A stretch of DNA of 64,000 bases, taken from G963668605 sp963668605 (GTDB lineage: Bacteria; Acidobacteriota; Terriglobia; Bryobacterales; Bryobacteraceae). The translations under genes were made by a program, and so were the position numbers. Of this stretch, positions 17,733 through 26,594 are shown in pieces. The stretch is taken from assembly GCA_963668605.1 (NCBI GenBank), contig OY764903.1, forward strand, positions 496,001 through 560,000. The letters run 5' to 3'. Below the pieces are notes generated by a model. It was given only the letters and a program-made list of their open reading frames with translations, did no database searches and had not been told where the DNA came from. The stretch's first letter is position 1. Every line of letters begins with the position of its first letter.

Positions 17733-18182
17733 CTAGAGTTGCGCCGCGGGCTCTTCGTCCCCGGCCTCTTCTTCCTGTGGTTCCTGCAGATGGTAGTAGT
17801 AAGTCACGGTCCCCATCACGAGCATCAACGCCAGCGCGCTGACCACCCAGCGCCGGCTATCCGGGTTCCAGATTCTGCGCTGCGTCGCCGCCGAATATAG
17901 GATGCGCGCGGCAGCCACGGCCCAACCCCCGCAAAGCAGCAGCTTCCAATACCAGGGCGTGGCGTCAAAATGGTCCGGACCCCCAATCATCGACCAGCCC
18001 GAAAGAGCCACACGCAGCGCGAGGAGAAAAGCGAGTCCCGCGCCCAGCCGCGCGAGGACCTCGCGCCAATCCAGATCCTGCCGGATCTCAGGCACAACGT
18101 TGGAAGTGACAATCGACCGTTCGGCTTCTCCGATTTCCGACGCGGTTTTTGGGGTATCCATTTTGGTGGAGACTGTAGACAT
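17733..18182 (-). CDS. Small membrane protein, function unknown
   Basis: About 149 residues from ATG 18182; the frame is open to GTG 18260 and ATG 18161 is another possible start, and none has a clear Shine-Dalgarno. Three hydrophobic helices are visible (VLARLGAGLAFLLALRVAL; YWKLLLCGGWAVAAARILY; WVVSALALMLVMGTVTYYY) and the C-terminus is strongly acidic (QEPQEEEAGDEEPAAQL). It lies 9 bp upstream of the MPN-like protein gene, suggesting the two form one membrane assembly (inference). Confidence 0.6.
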   Translation of the reverse strand: MSTVSTKMDTPKTASEIGEAERSIVTSNVVPEIRQDLDWREVLARLGAGLAFLLALRVALSGWSMIGGPDHFDATPWYWKLLLCGGWAVAAARILYSAATQRRIWNPDSRRWVVSALALMLVMGTVTYYYHLQEPQEEEAGDEEPAAQL

Positions 18183-18290
18183 CAGGGTAACATCCGGCGG
18201 TGCGGCAGGTGAATTGCGAGCTTCGAGACCGAGGTGGATCCGGTTTCGGCCAGCACACACAGCCCTTCTGATGCTAAAGTAGAAAAGTAC

Positions 18291-18368
18291 GGCGGCTGTA
18301 GCTCAGTTGGTAGTAGCGCCAGATTGTGGTTCTGGATGTCGTGGGTTCAAATCCCACCAGCCGCCCCA
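18291..18368 (+). tRNA. tRNA-His (anticodon GTG)
   Basis: Cloverleaf seen directly: an eight-base acceptor GGCGGCTG paired with CAGCCGCC, so the tRNA-His-specific G-1:C73 pair is genomically encoded; D-arm GCT...AGC; anticodon stem CCAGA/TCTGG around TTGTGGT (anticodon GTG, 18324-18326 region); T-arm GTGGG-TTCAAAT-CCCAC; and an encoded CCA at 18366-18368. A lone tRNA gene, facing the GNAT gene downstream. Confidence 0.97.
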
Positions 18369-18409
18369 CCCCTCCAGTATTCTCACCGCACTAGTGCGAT
18401 AATCCCGGT

Positions 18410-19378
18410 ATGGCAGCGGCGCCCAATACGAGGTCAACGGAACTCATTGAACTGCGCCACCTGCGTGCGACCGATCTCGATCCCATTCTCATAGAAGAGG
18501 AGCAGCGCTGGCGCGAGTTGCTCGACTGGGACTTTCGCGCTTCGGCCGACCTGGTTCGGCGCTTCGTCAACATGCAGGCGCTCAATGGTTACGCGCTATG
18601 GTCGGACGGACAGGCCATCGGTTACACCTATTTCGTTCTCGAGGAGCACAAAGGCCTGGTCGGCGATCTTTACCTCCGCCGCGGTTTCGATTCTGATGAG
18701 AATGAGAACTGCCTGTTGGACGCGGCGCTCGCCAGCATGTTCGAGTCGCCGTACCTGCGACGTATCGAATCGCAGTTGATGATGATGGAGAGTCCGTTCC
18801 GGCTGGGCTTGCCGCGCTCCGAATTCCTGACTGTGCATCCGCGTAATTTCATGGTGAAGGATTTGCGTGGCGCTCCGGCGTTGCCGTCAGGCCGCCAAGC
18901 GAGCGGTGAGCTGATTGAACCCTGGAGCGGAGCCTTTCAGGAGGCCGCCGCGCGGCTCATCGTCCACGCCTACGAGGGTCACGTCGACGCCGATATCAAC
19001 GATCAATACCGCAGCTTCAGCGGAGCGCGGCGCTTCTTAACGAATATCGTGCAATACCCCGGCTGCGGCACATTCGAGCAGCCCGCATCGTTTGTCGCCA
19101 CACAAGCCGGCAGCGGTGCACTCGCCGCCATTTGCCTTAGCAGCCTGGTTGCGGACGACGTCGGCCACATCACACAAGTCTGCGTGGCGCCGGAGGCGCA
19201 GGGCTTGGGACTCGGCTATGAACTGATGCGCCGCGCGCTCGACTCCCTCGTCGTCCGCGGGTGCCGCCGCGCCAGTCTGACCGTTACTTCGAGCAATGCC
19301 AATGCGGTCGTGCTCTACGAACGCATGGGCTTCCGAACGTTGCGCCAATTTGCGGCCTACGTCTGGGAAGAGTTTTGA
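18410..19378 (+). CDS. GNAT-family N-acetyltransferase (tandem GNAT fold)
   Basis: 322 residues, twice the size of a single GNAT domain. The C-terminal half has the acetyl-CoA pyrophosphate-binding loop V-A-P-E-A-Q-G-L-G-L-G (Q-x-x-G-x-G type) with ITQVCV before it and NANAVVLYERMGF after it. The N-terminal half (LRATDLDPILIEEEQRWRELLDWDF ... GYTYFVLEEHKGLVGDLYL) looks like a degenerate partner domain, as in tandem-GNAT proteins. The substrate (amine of a small molecule or protein) is unknown. It starts 42 bp after tRNA-His; 219 bp of unremarkable sequence separates its stop from the convergent Oar gene. Confidence 0.85.
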   Translation: MAAAPNTRSTELIELRHLRATDLDPILIEEEQRWRELLDWDFRASADLVRRFVNMQALNGYALWSDGQAIGYTYFVLEEHKGLVGDLYLRRGFDSDENENCLLDAALASMFESPYLRRIESQLMMMESPFRLGLPRSEFLTVHPRNFMVKDLRGAPALPSGRQASGELIEPWSGAFQEAAARLIVHAYEGHVDADINDQYRSFSGARRFLTNIVQYPGCGTFEQPASFVATQAGSGALAAICLSSLVADDVGHITQVCVAPEAQGLGLGYELMRRALDSLVVRGCRRASLTVTSSNANAVVLYERMGFRTLRQFAAYVWEEF

Positions 19379-19597
19379 AGACCGCTGCCTAGTTCGGCAA
19401 GGTGTCCGTTAGGCGTGCATCCCGCTGACCGGCGCCAACTCTCGCTCTCGCATCGCGGCCTGTATGGCCCGGTATGCAAAGAAATTCTGTGCCCAGCAGT
19501 CCGCCCCGAGCATGGCTTGCCACGAAAGCGATGCGAGACCAATCAACTGCCAGCATGGACACCGCCACGTGTTTGCAGGTCCCACGCGCGATCCAGA

Positions 19598-22500
19598 TCA
19601 GAATGTGGCCCGCAACCCCAACTGCACCTGGCGCGGGTAGCCCGACGTATCCGTCACCTGGCCGAACGAGCGGCTGAATTGATCCGTGCTCGGATTCTTG
19701 AAGCGCGCGTGGTTGAGCGCATTGAGGAACTCGCCGCGGAACTGCACCGTGAGCTTTTCGGTGATGCGCCACTTCTTGATCGCCGAGAGGTCCCAGTTGT
19801 TCGTGTAATCGCCGCGTATATTGTTGAAGCGCAGCGGCCATACCCGGTAGTGATACGAAGGCCGCGTCGTGGAACTCGTGGTGAAGCCCGCCGCAGTGTT
19901 GAACCACTGGTCGATGTCCCGGCCGCTCTTGCGGATATCGTCGCCATTCCCGAAGAATATCGCGTCGCCCCAGGTCAGCGCGGCGCCGCTCTGATATGTG
20001 TAAATGCCCTGTACCTGCCAGCCACCGGCGATGCTATCCAACCAGCGCGGCGCGGACTTCAGGAACCGCTTGCGCCGCCCGAACGGAAGCTCGTAGATCG
20101 AACTCGCCGTAAAGCGGTGAGGGCGGTCCTGCGGGGAAAGCGAACGATACGGCACCGGGTCGCCCGTATTCAGGAACTCGAAGCCCTCCATGAAACGTGC
20201 CCACGTGTAGCCCAGCGTCAGCGTCATGCCCTTGCTGAATCGCTTCTGCGCGCGCGCTTGCAGCGAGTGGTACCAGGAATAGCCTTCGTTGGTGGTCGTC
20301 GTCACGGAGCCGAACTGCGAATAAGGTTTCAGCAGTGCCTCGCGAGAGATCTTCGCATTGCCACCGATCGCTCCCGTGTCCGGCAGGCCGAAATACGGAT
20401 TATTCTGCGTCGCCGTCAGGTAGTTTACCCGCGCCTGATCGAACTCCGGCGACTTCGACAGGAACTCGTTGCCTAGCGTGTTGAGATCACGGTCCAGCTC
20501 GAGATGCGTGCCACGGTTGCCCACGTAGGCCGCCTCCACCACAACGTCGCGGCTCAACTGCCGTTGTAAGCTCGCCTGCCAACGCTGCATATAGGGAGCG
20601 AGCGGGTGCGAATTGAACGCCTCGATGGTGTTACCCAACTCCGTCTGCGCTCCGCCCGCCGGACCCATCGGCTCCAGGATTCCATTCGGATAGGGGTTCG
20701 ACAGCGTGCTACTGAGCGTCACGTTGTCGACCGTCGGAATGAATGCCGTCTTGCGGCTGAAGCCGGATTGAATCACGTCCATGCGCCGTTCACCCAGAAA
20801 TCCGAAATAGATCCCATAGCCGCCGCGGAACACGGTCTTGGAGTTGATCGAATACGCCAAACCGATGCGCGGCATGAAGTTGTTCGCATCGCGATCCCAC
20901 AACTCGCGCGGCTGGCCGTTGACGCCGGCAAACAGCAGACCACCCTTCACTTTGAACTGATCCGGTGTCATTTCCGGCGTTGGCGTCGCAGCCCAATTGG
21001 CGGCATAGACGGCCTTGGCCGCGGCTGCTTGCGGGATCGCGGCATCTGGATCGAAGCCGCGGATGCTGCGGTTATAGCGCTCGGTCAGCGGACCCTCCAC
21101 TTCGTAGCGAATGCCCAGCGTCACGTTCAATTTGCGGGTCATGCGCCAGGTGTCCATGACGTAGCCGCACCACACCGTCGATTGTTCGGCGAAGCTGGTG
21201 TTGCGCATCAGATAGCTGTTCTTGTTCGGCAGCCCCATCAGGAAGCTAGCCGTCGACTGGCCCGTGGGGGCTACCGGCGAGTTGTCCAGCGGCCCGCGCG
21301 CCCACGTCGGATCGAACTCATAGTCGCCGCTTTGCCGCGTGCTCATCACATAGTTGTTGCTGCGGTAGGCGCGGAATTCTCCGCCGAACTCCAGCGTGTG
21401 CGCACCCGCTACTTTCGTAAACGCCGCGACAAAGGAATGCGTATCCACACTGCGCTGCTCGCCGACGTTGATCGTGCCGAACATCCCGGAGATGTTGAAG
21501 AACGGAAACTCACGCAGCGCCGGAGCGACGGCCGCGTTCATGTACGCTGGAAAGCCCAGCGTAGTGAAATCAAAATTGCGCCCGTGCAGCGGCTGCGAGA
21601 TGCGCAAATAGCGGTTATAGCCATAGCGCACGTTGGCGATGAAGGTGGGAGAGATCGAATAGACGTCGTCAATCGCAGCACGGCGAGAGAGGTACTGCGA
21701 ATTCGTTCCGCTGGCCGGACTCTGGAAATAATCCGATAACATGCTGTAGCGTTTGTAGAAGGCGACGCTGCCGGAGACGCGATTCCTGTCGCTGATCGTA
21801 TGGTCCAGGCGGATCGTGTGCGAGTAGTAACGCGTGGCTTCGGGATCGTTCGGCAGCGGCAAGTTGTTCAGGTGGTCCGCTGTCGTGCCGCCAGTGACCG
21901 GATTCGATACGAATTTCAAGACGTTTTTTGCCACGGGGCTGATCAGGCTCGCCGGGATGATGTTCCTCGGGAATGGATCCATCTGGTAGCGTGTGCTCGA
22001 AATCGGCCGGCGCGTGAACGGATTGTAGATCTGGTAGTTCGAACCCAGATTGAGCAACTCGGAGAAGTCGCCATTGCGCTGCTCCAGCGTCGGCACCGTC
22101 AGCGTACGCCCGCGCGGTCGCGTGTCACGCAGGCCTTCATAGGCCCACATGTAGAACGTGCGGTTCCTGCCGTTGTAGATCTTGGGCAGCAACACTGGCC
22201 CATTCAGCGATCCGCCCCAGCGGTCATAGAGGAATTCACCGCGCGGCAGTCCGGCCCGGTTGGCGAAGAAGTCGTTGGCCATCATCGCGGGCGACATCTT
22301 GGACCAGTACGCCGCGCCGTGCATCCGGTTCGTGCCGGACTTCAGGCTGATGTTGACCACGCCGCCCATCGACTGGCCCACCTTGGCGTCGAACGGCGTG
22401 GTTTGGACCTTGAATTCGCCCACGGCATCCACCGGCGGCACATAGGATGCCGTCACGGAGCCGCCGTTCCCGGCGCTGTTGGACGTGCCGTCCAGCGTGA

Positions 22501-23092
22501 TGTCGCTGGTGTTGGCGCGCGTTCCGTTCATTGCGAATCCGACGATATGCGTCGGTTCATAGGGCCGGTTGAGCTTCGGGTCGCCCTCAAAGGAACTGCC
22601 CGGCGAGAGCGCGATTAGCGCGTAGGGGTTGCCATGCGCGATGGGCAACTCCTCCACTTCCTTGCCGCTGATCACCTGTCCCATCGAGGCATCGGCGGCA
22701 TCGAGCAGCGGCGCGCCTTCGGTCACGGTGATGCTCTGCGTGACCTCGCCGACGTCGAGTTTGATATCCACCTGCAACTTGTCGTTCACGCTCAGTTCGA
22801 TGCCCTCGCGAACGAAGCGTTTGAAGCCCGTAATCTCTGCGGTGACGCGATACTTCCCGAGCAGCAGGAGCGGCGCCACATAGCTTCCGCTCTCGTTGGT
22901 TGTCAGAGTTACCGACTGTCCGGTATCGACATTCGAGATGACGACAGTCACTTTCGGGATCACCGCACCGCCTGCGTCCGTCACCTGGCCGGTGATCGTG
23001 CCGCGCGATTCCTGCGGGAAAGCGGCGGGAACAAGGGAGAGTAGAACCAGCAGTGCGGGCAGCGCACGGCGAACGACGGAACACGTCGACAT
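19598..23092 (-). CDS. Oar-like TonB-dependent receptor, copy 3
   Basis: About 1,164 residues from ATG 23092 (GAGAGGT upstream decides it; the frame is open to 23152). Signal peptide RRALPALLVLLSLVPAAFPQ, CarboxypepD_reg-like domain (GTITGQVTDAGGAVIPKVTV ... GKYRVTAEITGF), plug (ELPIAHGNPYALIALSPG; DAVGEFKVQTTPFDAKVGQS) and a barrel ending VQLGLRATF. The upstream neighbour on the same strand is an RraA-like gene 78 bp away. Ligand unknown. Confidence 0.92.
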   Translation of the reverse strand: MSTCSVVRRALPALLVLLSLVPAAFPQESRGTITGQVTDAGGAVIPKVTVVISNVDTGQSVTLTTNESGSYVAPLLLLGKYRVTAEITGFKRFVREGIELSVNDKLQVDIKLDVGEVTQSITVTEGAPLLDAADASMGQVISGKEVEELPIAHGNPYALIALSPGSSFEGDPKLNRPYEPTHIVGFAMNGTRANTSDITLDGTSNSAGNGGSVTASYVPPVDAVGEFKVQTTPFDAKVGQSMGGVVNISLKSGTNRMHGAAYWSKMSPAMMANDFFANRAGLPRGEFLYDRWGGSLNGPVLLPKIYNGRNRTFYMWAYEGLRDTRPRGRTLTVPTLEQRNGDFSELLNLGSNYQIYNPFTRRPISSTRYQMDPFPRNIIPASLISPVAKNVLKFVSNPVTGGTTADHLNNLPLPNDPEATRYYSHTIRLDHTISDRNRVSGSVAFYKRYSMLSDYFQSPASGTNSQYLSRRAAIDDVYSISPTFIANVRYGYNRYLRISQPLHGRNFDFTTLGFPAYMNAAVAPALREFPFFNISGMFGTINVGEQRSVDTHSFVAAFTKVAGAHTLEFGGEFRAYRSNNYVMSTRQSGDYEFDPTWARGPLDNSPVAPTGQSTASFLMGLPNKNSYLMRNTSFAEQSTVWCGYVMDTWRMTRKLNVTLGIRYEVEGPLTERYNRSIRGFDPDAAIPQAAAAKAVYAANWAATPTPEMTPDQFKVKGGLLFAGVNGQPRELWDRDANNFMPRIGLAYSINSKTVFRGGYGIYFGFLGERRMDVIQSGFSRKTAFIPTVDNVTLSSTLSNPYPNGILEPMGPAGGAQTELGNTIEAFNSHPLAPYMQRWQASLQRQLSRDVVVEAAYVGNRGTHLELDRDLNTLGNEFLSKSPEFDQARVNYLTATQNNPYFGLPDTGAIGGNAKISREALLKPYSQFGSVTTTTNEGYSWYHSLQARAQKRFSKGMTLTLGYTWARFMEGFEFLNTGDPVPYRSLSPQDRPHRFTASSIYELPFGRRKRFLKSAPRWLDSIAGGWQVQGIYTYQSGAALTWGDAIFFGNGDDIRKSGRDIDQWFNTAAGFTTSSTTRPSYHYRVWPLRFNNIRGDYTNNWDLSAIKKWRITEKLTVQFRGEFLNALNHARFKNPSTDQFSRSFGQVTDTSGYPRQVQLGLRATF

Positions 23093-23170
23093 GGCAAGAC
23101 CTCTCAATAAAAGACTTACCAAGAAGCTATCACCGCGCGACCGGTGGTTCAAGCCAATGCGAGCCGCCCG

Positions 23171-23842
23171 TTAAACAAATCCGTGTTTCTTGAAGACCTC
23201 GACGGCCGACATCCCGGCCTCGATATCGCGTTTGGCCACACGCTCCTTGCGGGCCTTCTCGAAGGCCAACATGAAAATCATGTGCTCGTGCTCCCGCGGT
23301 ATCACGCAGACTCCGTCGAGATCGCCGAAAATGACGTCGCCGGAAACGATCCGGGTGCCTTCCATTTCGATGGGCACGCGCAGATCCACCACGCGGCCGC
23401 GCGGCCAAAGGCCCTGCGCGTAGCCGCCGCGGGAAAACGTGGGAAAGCCCATCGCCGTTAAGGCCCGCGTGTCGCGCGAGTAGCCATTTACCACTGCGCC
23501 CACCGCGCCGCACTTCAATGCGCGGTCGCTCATCAGTTCCCCCCACAAAGCGCCGCGCGGCGATCCGCCCGAACACACATACACCTCGTTCGGCTTCAGG
23601 TCGTCCAAGGCCTGGAGCATCAAACCGTAGGGCTGTTGCGGATCTTCCTCATAGGCGTCGGCATAGAGAGCGGTCATCGCGCGGCCGATCAGCACCATCT
23701 CCGGCACCAGCGGTTTCACTTGCGGCGGCAGAAACTGGCGCCTCAACTTTTGCCAGTCCATCACGTCGCCGACAACAGCCGTGAAGAGCTCCCGGCGCAC
23801 CATGGCGAAAAGTTCGGCGTCATCTCTCCAGGTAATTGGCAT
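23171..23842 (-). CDS. RraA-family / HMG-aldolase-like protein
   Basis: 223 residues. The family hallmark is visible as SGGSPRGALWGELMSDRAL...GAVVNGYSRDT, with the substrate- and metal-binding Arg-Asp pair, followed by GDVIFGDLDGVCVIPREH. Members include 4-hydroxy-4-methyl-2-oxoglutarate aldolase/oxaloacetate decarboxylase and RNase E inhibitor RraA; the older label 'demethylmenaquinone methyltransferase' is a misnomer. Many acidobacterial members are of unknown substrate. It is encoded upstream of the third Oar receptor on the same strand, so a role in aromatic or sugar-acid breakdown is possible but unproved. Confidence 0.85.
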   Translation of the reverse strand: MPITWRDDAELFAMVRRELFTAVVGDVMDWQKLRRQFLPPQVKPLVPEMVLIGRAMTALYADAYEEDPQQPYGLMLQALDDLKPNEVYVCSGGSPRGALWGELMSDRALKCGAVGAVVNGYSRDTRALTAMGFPTFSRGGYAQGLWPRGRVVDLRVPIEMEGTRIVSGDVIFGDLDGVCVIPREHEHMIFMLAFEKARKERVAKRDIEAGMSAVEVFKKHGFV

Positions 23843-23889
23843 TCCAGACGATGATACGCCATCGGCGCACGCCTGCGGTACAGTAGCGA

Positions 23890-24858
23890 ATGAATATGAG
23901 ACTCGCCCTCATCGGCTACGGCAACGTGGGACGCGCCTTCGCCCGTCTTCTCGAAGCCAAGCGCAACTCATACCCTTTCCGGATCGTCGCAATCCACACC
24001 CTGCGGCACGGGACGGCCTACAATTCGCACGGATTGCCGGTCCAGCCCGAGTTTGGTCCCCCGGCAGCAAACATCGAAGAGTTTCTCGATGGCGCGCGGG
24101 CCGAGGTCGCCATTGAGGTTTCCTCGCTCAGTCCGACCGACGGCGAACCTGCCAGCTCATACATCCGCGCCGCATTCGCGCGCCGCATGCATGTCATCAC
24201 GGCGAACAAGGGACCCATTGCGCATCACTACGCCGATTTGCGCGATGAAGCCACGCACGCCGGCGTGATGTTCCGCTTCGAATCGACCTGCATGGATGGC
24301 GCCCCGGTCTTCAATATGGTGCGCGATCATCTGCCGGCAGTGCGTGTGCGCGGATTCACGGGCGTGCTCAACTCGACCAGTAAAGTGGTCATCGCCGCGA
24401 TGCGCCGCGGCATGTCCATGGAAGACGGCATCCGCGAAGCGCGCGAGATGGGCATCGCCGAAACCGATGCCAGCTACGACATCGACGGCTGGGACTCCGT
24501 CGCGAAGACGGCCGCACTAGCCAACGTCCTGATGGACGCCCACGTCAGTCCGCTCTCCATCGAGCGCCGCGGCATCGGCCATCTCACGCCGGAGCGGGTG
24601 CAGGATCTCGCCACCCGGCACAAGACCGTTATACTCGTCAGCCGCGCGCGGCAAACCCCGGCGGGCCTCAAACTGCGGGTGCGTGCCGAGGTCGTCGACG
24701 AGGGCGACCTGCTCGCTTCCGTCACGGGCACTTCCAACATGCTGCTGTTGGACACGGATCTAATGGGCACTCTGGGCACGGTGTCGATTGCTCCGACTGT
24801 CGATCAGACGGCCTATGGGGTCTTCGCCGACCTGATCGATATCGCGCGTACGTTTTGA
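23890..24858 (+). CDS. Homoserine dehydrogenase-like NAD(P)-dependent oxidoreductase
   Basis: 322 residues. N-terminal Rossmann motif IGYGNVGRAFARLLE (residues ~8-22); VITANKGPIA matches the homoserine dehydrogenase NAD-binding and catalytic region; FRFESTCMDGAPVF and GVLNSTSKVV are in the substrate domain, followed by AREMGIAETDASYDIDGWDS(V)AK, the D-x-x-G-x-D-x-x-x-K catalytic pattern. There is no C-terminal ACT domain. It may reduce aspartate semialdehyde to homoserine or be a paralogue with another substrate. It is divergent from the RraA-like gene (47-bp spacer). Confidence 0.82.
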   Translation: MNMRLALIGYGNVGRAFARLLEAKRNSYPFRIVAIHTLRHGTAYNSHGLPVQPEFGPPAANIEEFLDGARAEVAIEVSSLSPTDGEPASSYIRAAFARRMHVITANKGPIAHHYADLRDEATHAGVMFRFESTCMDGAPVFNMVRDHLPAVRVRGFTGVLNSTSKVVIAAMRRGMSMEDGIREAREMGIAETDASYDIDGWDSVAKTAALANVLMDAHVSPLSIERRGIGHLTPERVQDLATRHKTVILVSRARQTPAGLKLRVRAEVVDEGDLLASVTGTSNMLLLDTDLMGTLGTVSIAPTVDQTAYGVFADLIDIARTF

Positions 24859-24965
24859 TTTTTCGCCGCAACCCAGGTGGCCCTGTCTTGAGCGGGACTG
24901 ACCCTTAATGACGTGCTAAGATGAAAACCTGGGCTTGGGAAGCGCCCCGTGCAGACTTTGACGCT

Positions 24966-25859
24966 ATGTACAACGCCTTCTTCGGATTCAAGGACAACCC
25001 CTTCAGTCTCAGTCCGGACCCGCAGTTTCTTTACCGCAGCCCGCAACACGAAGAGGCCCTGGCCAACCTGATCTATGGCGTGCAGAGCCGCAAGGGCTAC
25101 ATCGTCCTGACCGGCGAGGTGGGTACCGGCAAGACCACCATGCTGGAGTGCCTGCGCGACTATCTCGAAGGCCAGATGATCGAGTTCGCCTTTATTTTCA
25201 ACTCGCGAATCAACACGGACCAGTTCTTCGAGATGATCGCTTATGATCTCGACCTGCGCTGCAGCCGCAATTCAAAAACCGAAGTCCTATTCGCGTTGAA
25301 CCATCTGCTCATCCAGCAGGCCAACCAGGGGCGGACTACTGTTCTGATTGTCGATGAGGCGCACAACCTCGATTGGGAAGTTCTCGAAGAGATACGCCTG
25401 CTCGGAAATCTTGAAAATCCTCGCACGGGCAAGCTGATCCAGACAATCCTGGCCGGCCAACCCGAACTCGAACGCAAACTGGATGCCCCCAATCTGCGCC
25501 AACTCAAGCAGCGCATTGTGCTGCGCTGCTCCCTGAAGCCCTTCCGCGAGCAGGAGACCAAAGAGTACATCGAATTCCGCCTCGCCAAGGCCGGCATGCC
25601 GGTACAGACCGTCTTCCCTCCGCACCTGATCTCTGAGATTCACCTCAGATCGCAAGGCATCCCGCGTGTTATCAATACTTTGTGCGACAATCTGCTCTTG
25701 ACTTGCTTCGCGATGGAAACTCGCGCCGGTGTGCCGGAAATGCTCGATGAAATCTGCAACGACATCCGGCTCGACTGGCCGGGCCGAAGGCCCCGTGGCG
25801 GAATCAGCGCTGTGACCGGCGATCCGTTGGAAGCGCCGCAACTCCGCCGCCGGGAATAA
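24966..25859 (+). CDS. ExeA/GspA-type AAA ATPase
   Basis: About 297 residues from ATG 24966 (MYNAFFGFKDNPFSLSPDPQF is the usual ExeA beginning; an upstream ATG at 24921 adds 15 residues). Walker A GEVGTGKTT is at residues 50-58, Walker B VLIVDEAHNLDWEVLEEIRLL, and sensor-like AGQPELERKLDAPNLRQLKQRI follows. Relatives are ATPases of type II secretion assembly or of exosortase/EPS loci. No other secretion gene is adjacent; the next genes downstream encode a repeat-rich exported protein and a membrane protein, which could be clients (inference only). Confidence 0.87.
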   Translation: MYNAFFGFKDNPFSLSPDPQFLYRSPQHEEALANLIYGVQSRKGYIVLTGEVGTGKTTMLECLRDYLEGQMIEFAFIFNSRINTDQFFEMIAYDLDLRCSRNSKTEVLFALNHLLIQQANQGRTTVLIVDEAHNLDWEVLEEIRLLGNLENPRTGKLIQTILAGQPELERKLDAPNLRQLKQRIVLRCSLKPFREQETKEYIEFRLAKAGMPVQTVFPPHLISEIHLRSQGIPRVINTLCDNLLLTCFAMETRAGVPEMLDEICNDIRLDWPGRRPRGGISAVTGDPLEAPQLRRRE

Positions 25860-26036
25860 TACCCGACGGCCGAGCTGTTTTCTCGTTTTATTCTCCTCTA
25901 GTAGTACCCTCCCAGAAAATTCCTACCTTCTCAGGTGTTTACCCGAGTCTATACTAAGGTGAAGCCCTTAGATGCCTCTAGGTGTCTATGGTGAGCTGTA
26001 GGGTATAAGACGACGAATAAGGAAGAGGAATACCTC

Positions 26037-26513
26037 ATGCGCCGACGGTTGGGCGGTTTGGTAGGATATATTACAGTTGGCTTGGCGTTTTCGGCGATGT
26101 TATTCGCTAGCGTCGACCGCAGCAGGCATGCTGCCAGCGGTATGACGGTGAACGTGAATGTGGAACAGCTTCGGCACAGCCCGCTACCCGCTCCGAACCC
26201 CGGTGATGGCATTGACGTGGCCCACAGCCCCTTGCCTGCTCCGAACCCCGGCGATGGCATTGATGTGGCCCACAGCCCGCTGCCTGCTCCGAACCCCGGC
26301 GATGGCATTGATGTGGCCCACAGCCCGCTGCCTGCTCCGAACCCCGGCGATGGCATTGATGTGGCCCACAGCCCGCTGCCTGCCCCGAATCCCGGCGATG
26401 GCATCGATGTGGCGCACAGCCCCCTGCCTGCTCCGAATCCCGGCGATGGCATTGACGTTGCCCACAGCCCGCTGCCTGCCCCGAATCCCGGTGATGGCAT
26501 CGATTTGGCATAG
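26037..26513 (+). CDS. Exported 16-residue tandem-repeat protein, family not recognised
   Basis: 158 residues. Residues 1-28 are a basic-then-hydrophobic export signal (MRRRLGGLVGYITVGLAFSA, MLFA). After a short linker (MTVNVNVEQLR) residues 47-158 are exactly seven copies of HSPLPAPNPGDGIDVA, the last ending GIDLA at the stop codon. No Cys is present. The nucleotide copies differ at many third positions, but the peptide is unchanged except Val to Leu in the final copy, so the peptide is under purifying selection. GGAAGAGGAA lies upstream of ATG. The Pro-rich and Asp/Gly (calcium-like) unit could form a cell-surface fibre or be a multi-core peptide precursor; neither is established. The 177 bp upstream contain a TATACT at 25950-25955 that may be a -10 box. 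Confidence 0.8.
   Translation: MRRRLGGLVGYITVGLAFSAMLFASVDRSRHAASGMTVNVNVEQLRHSPLPAPNPGDGIDVAHSPLPAPNPGDGIDVAHSPLPAPNPGDGIDVAHSPLPAPNPGDGIDVAHSPLPAPNPGDGIDVAHSPLPAPNPGDGIDVAHSPLPAPNPGDGIDLA
26175..26510 (+). repeat. 7 x 48-bp in-frame tandem repeat
   Basis: Seven perfect-length 48-bp units run without interruption from 26175 to the base before the TAG stop. Units 3 and 4 are identical; the others vary at synonymous positions (for example CCG/CCC, AAC/AAT, ATT/ATC, GAT/GAC). Confidence 0.97.
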
Positions 26514-26594
26514 CACCGACGCAATCTCGTTAACTTCAGTACTCAACATACCGGAGTCTCAAGGGCACAGCTCGTGTGGCCGTGAGGTTCCGGT

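Noticed and set aside
26175..26510. Regular 48-bp repeats as a CRISPR array
   Set aside because: Units are contiguous with no variable spacers, in frame and translated with synonymous variation, so this is a coding tandem repeat.
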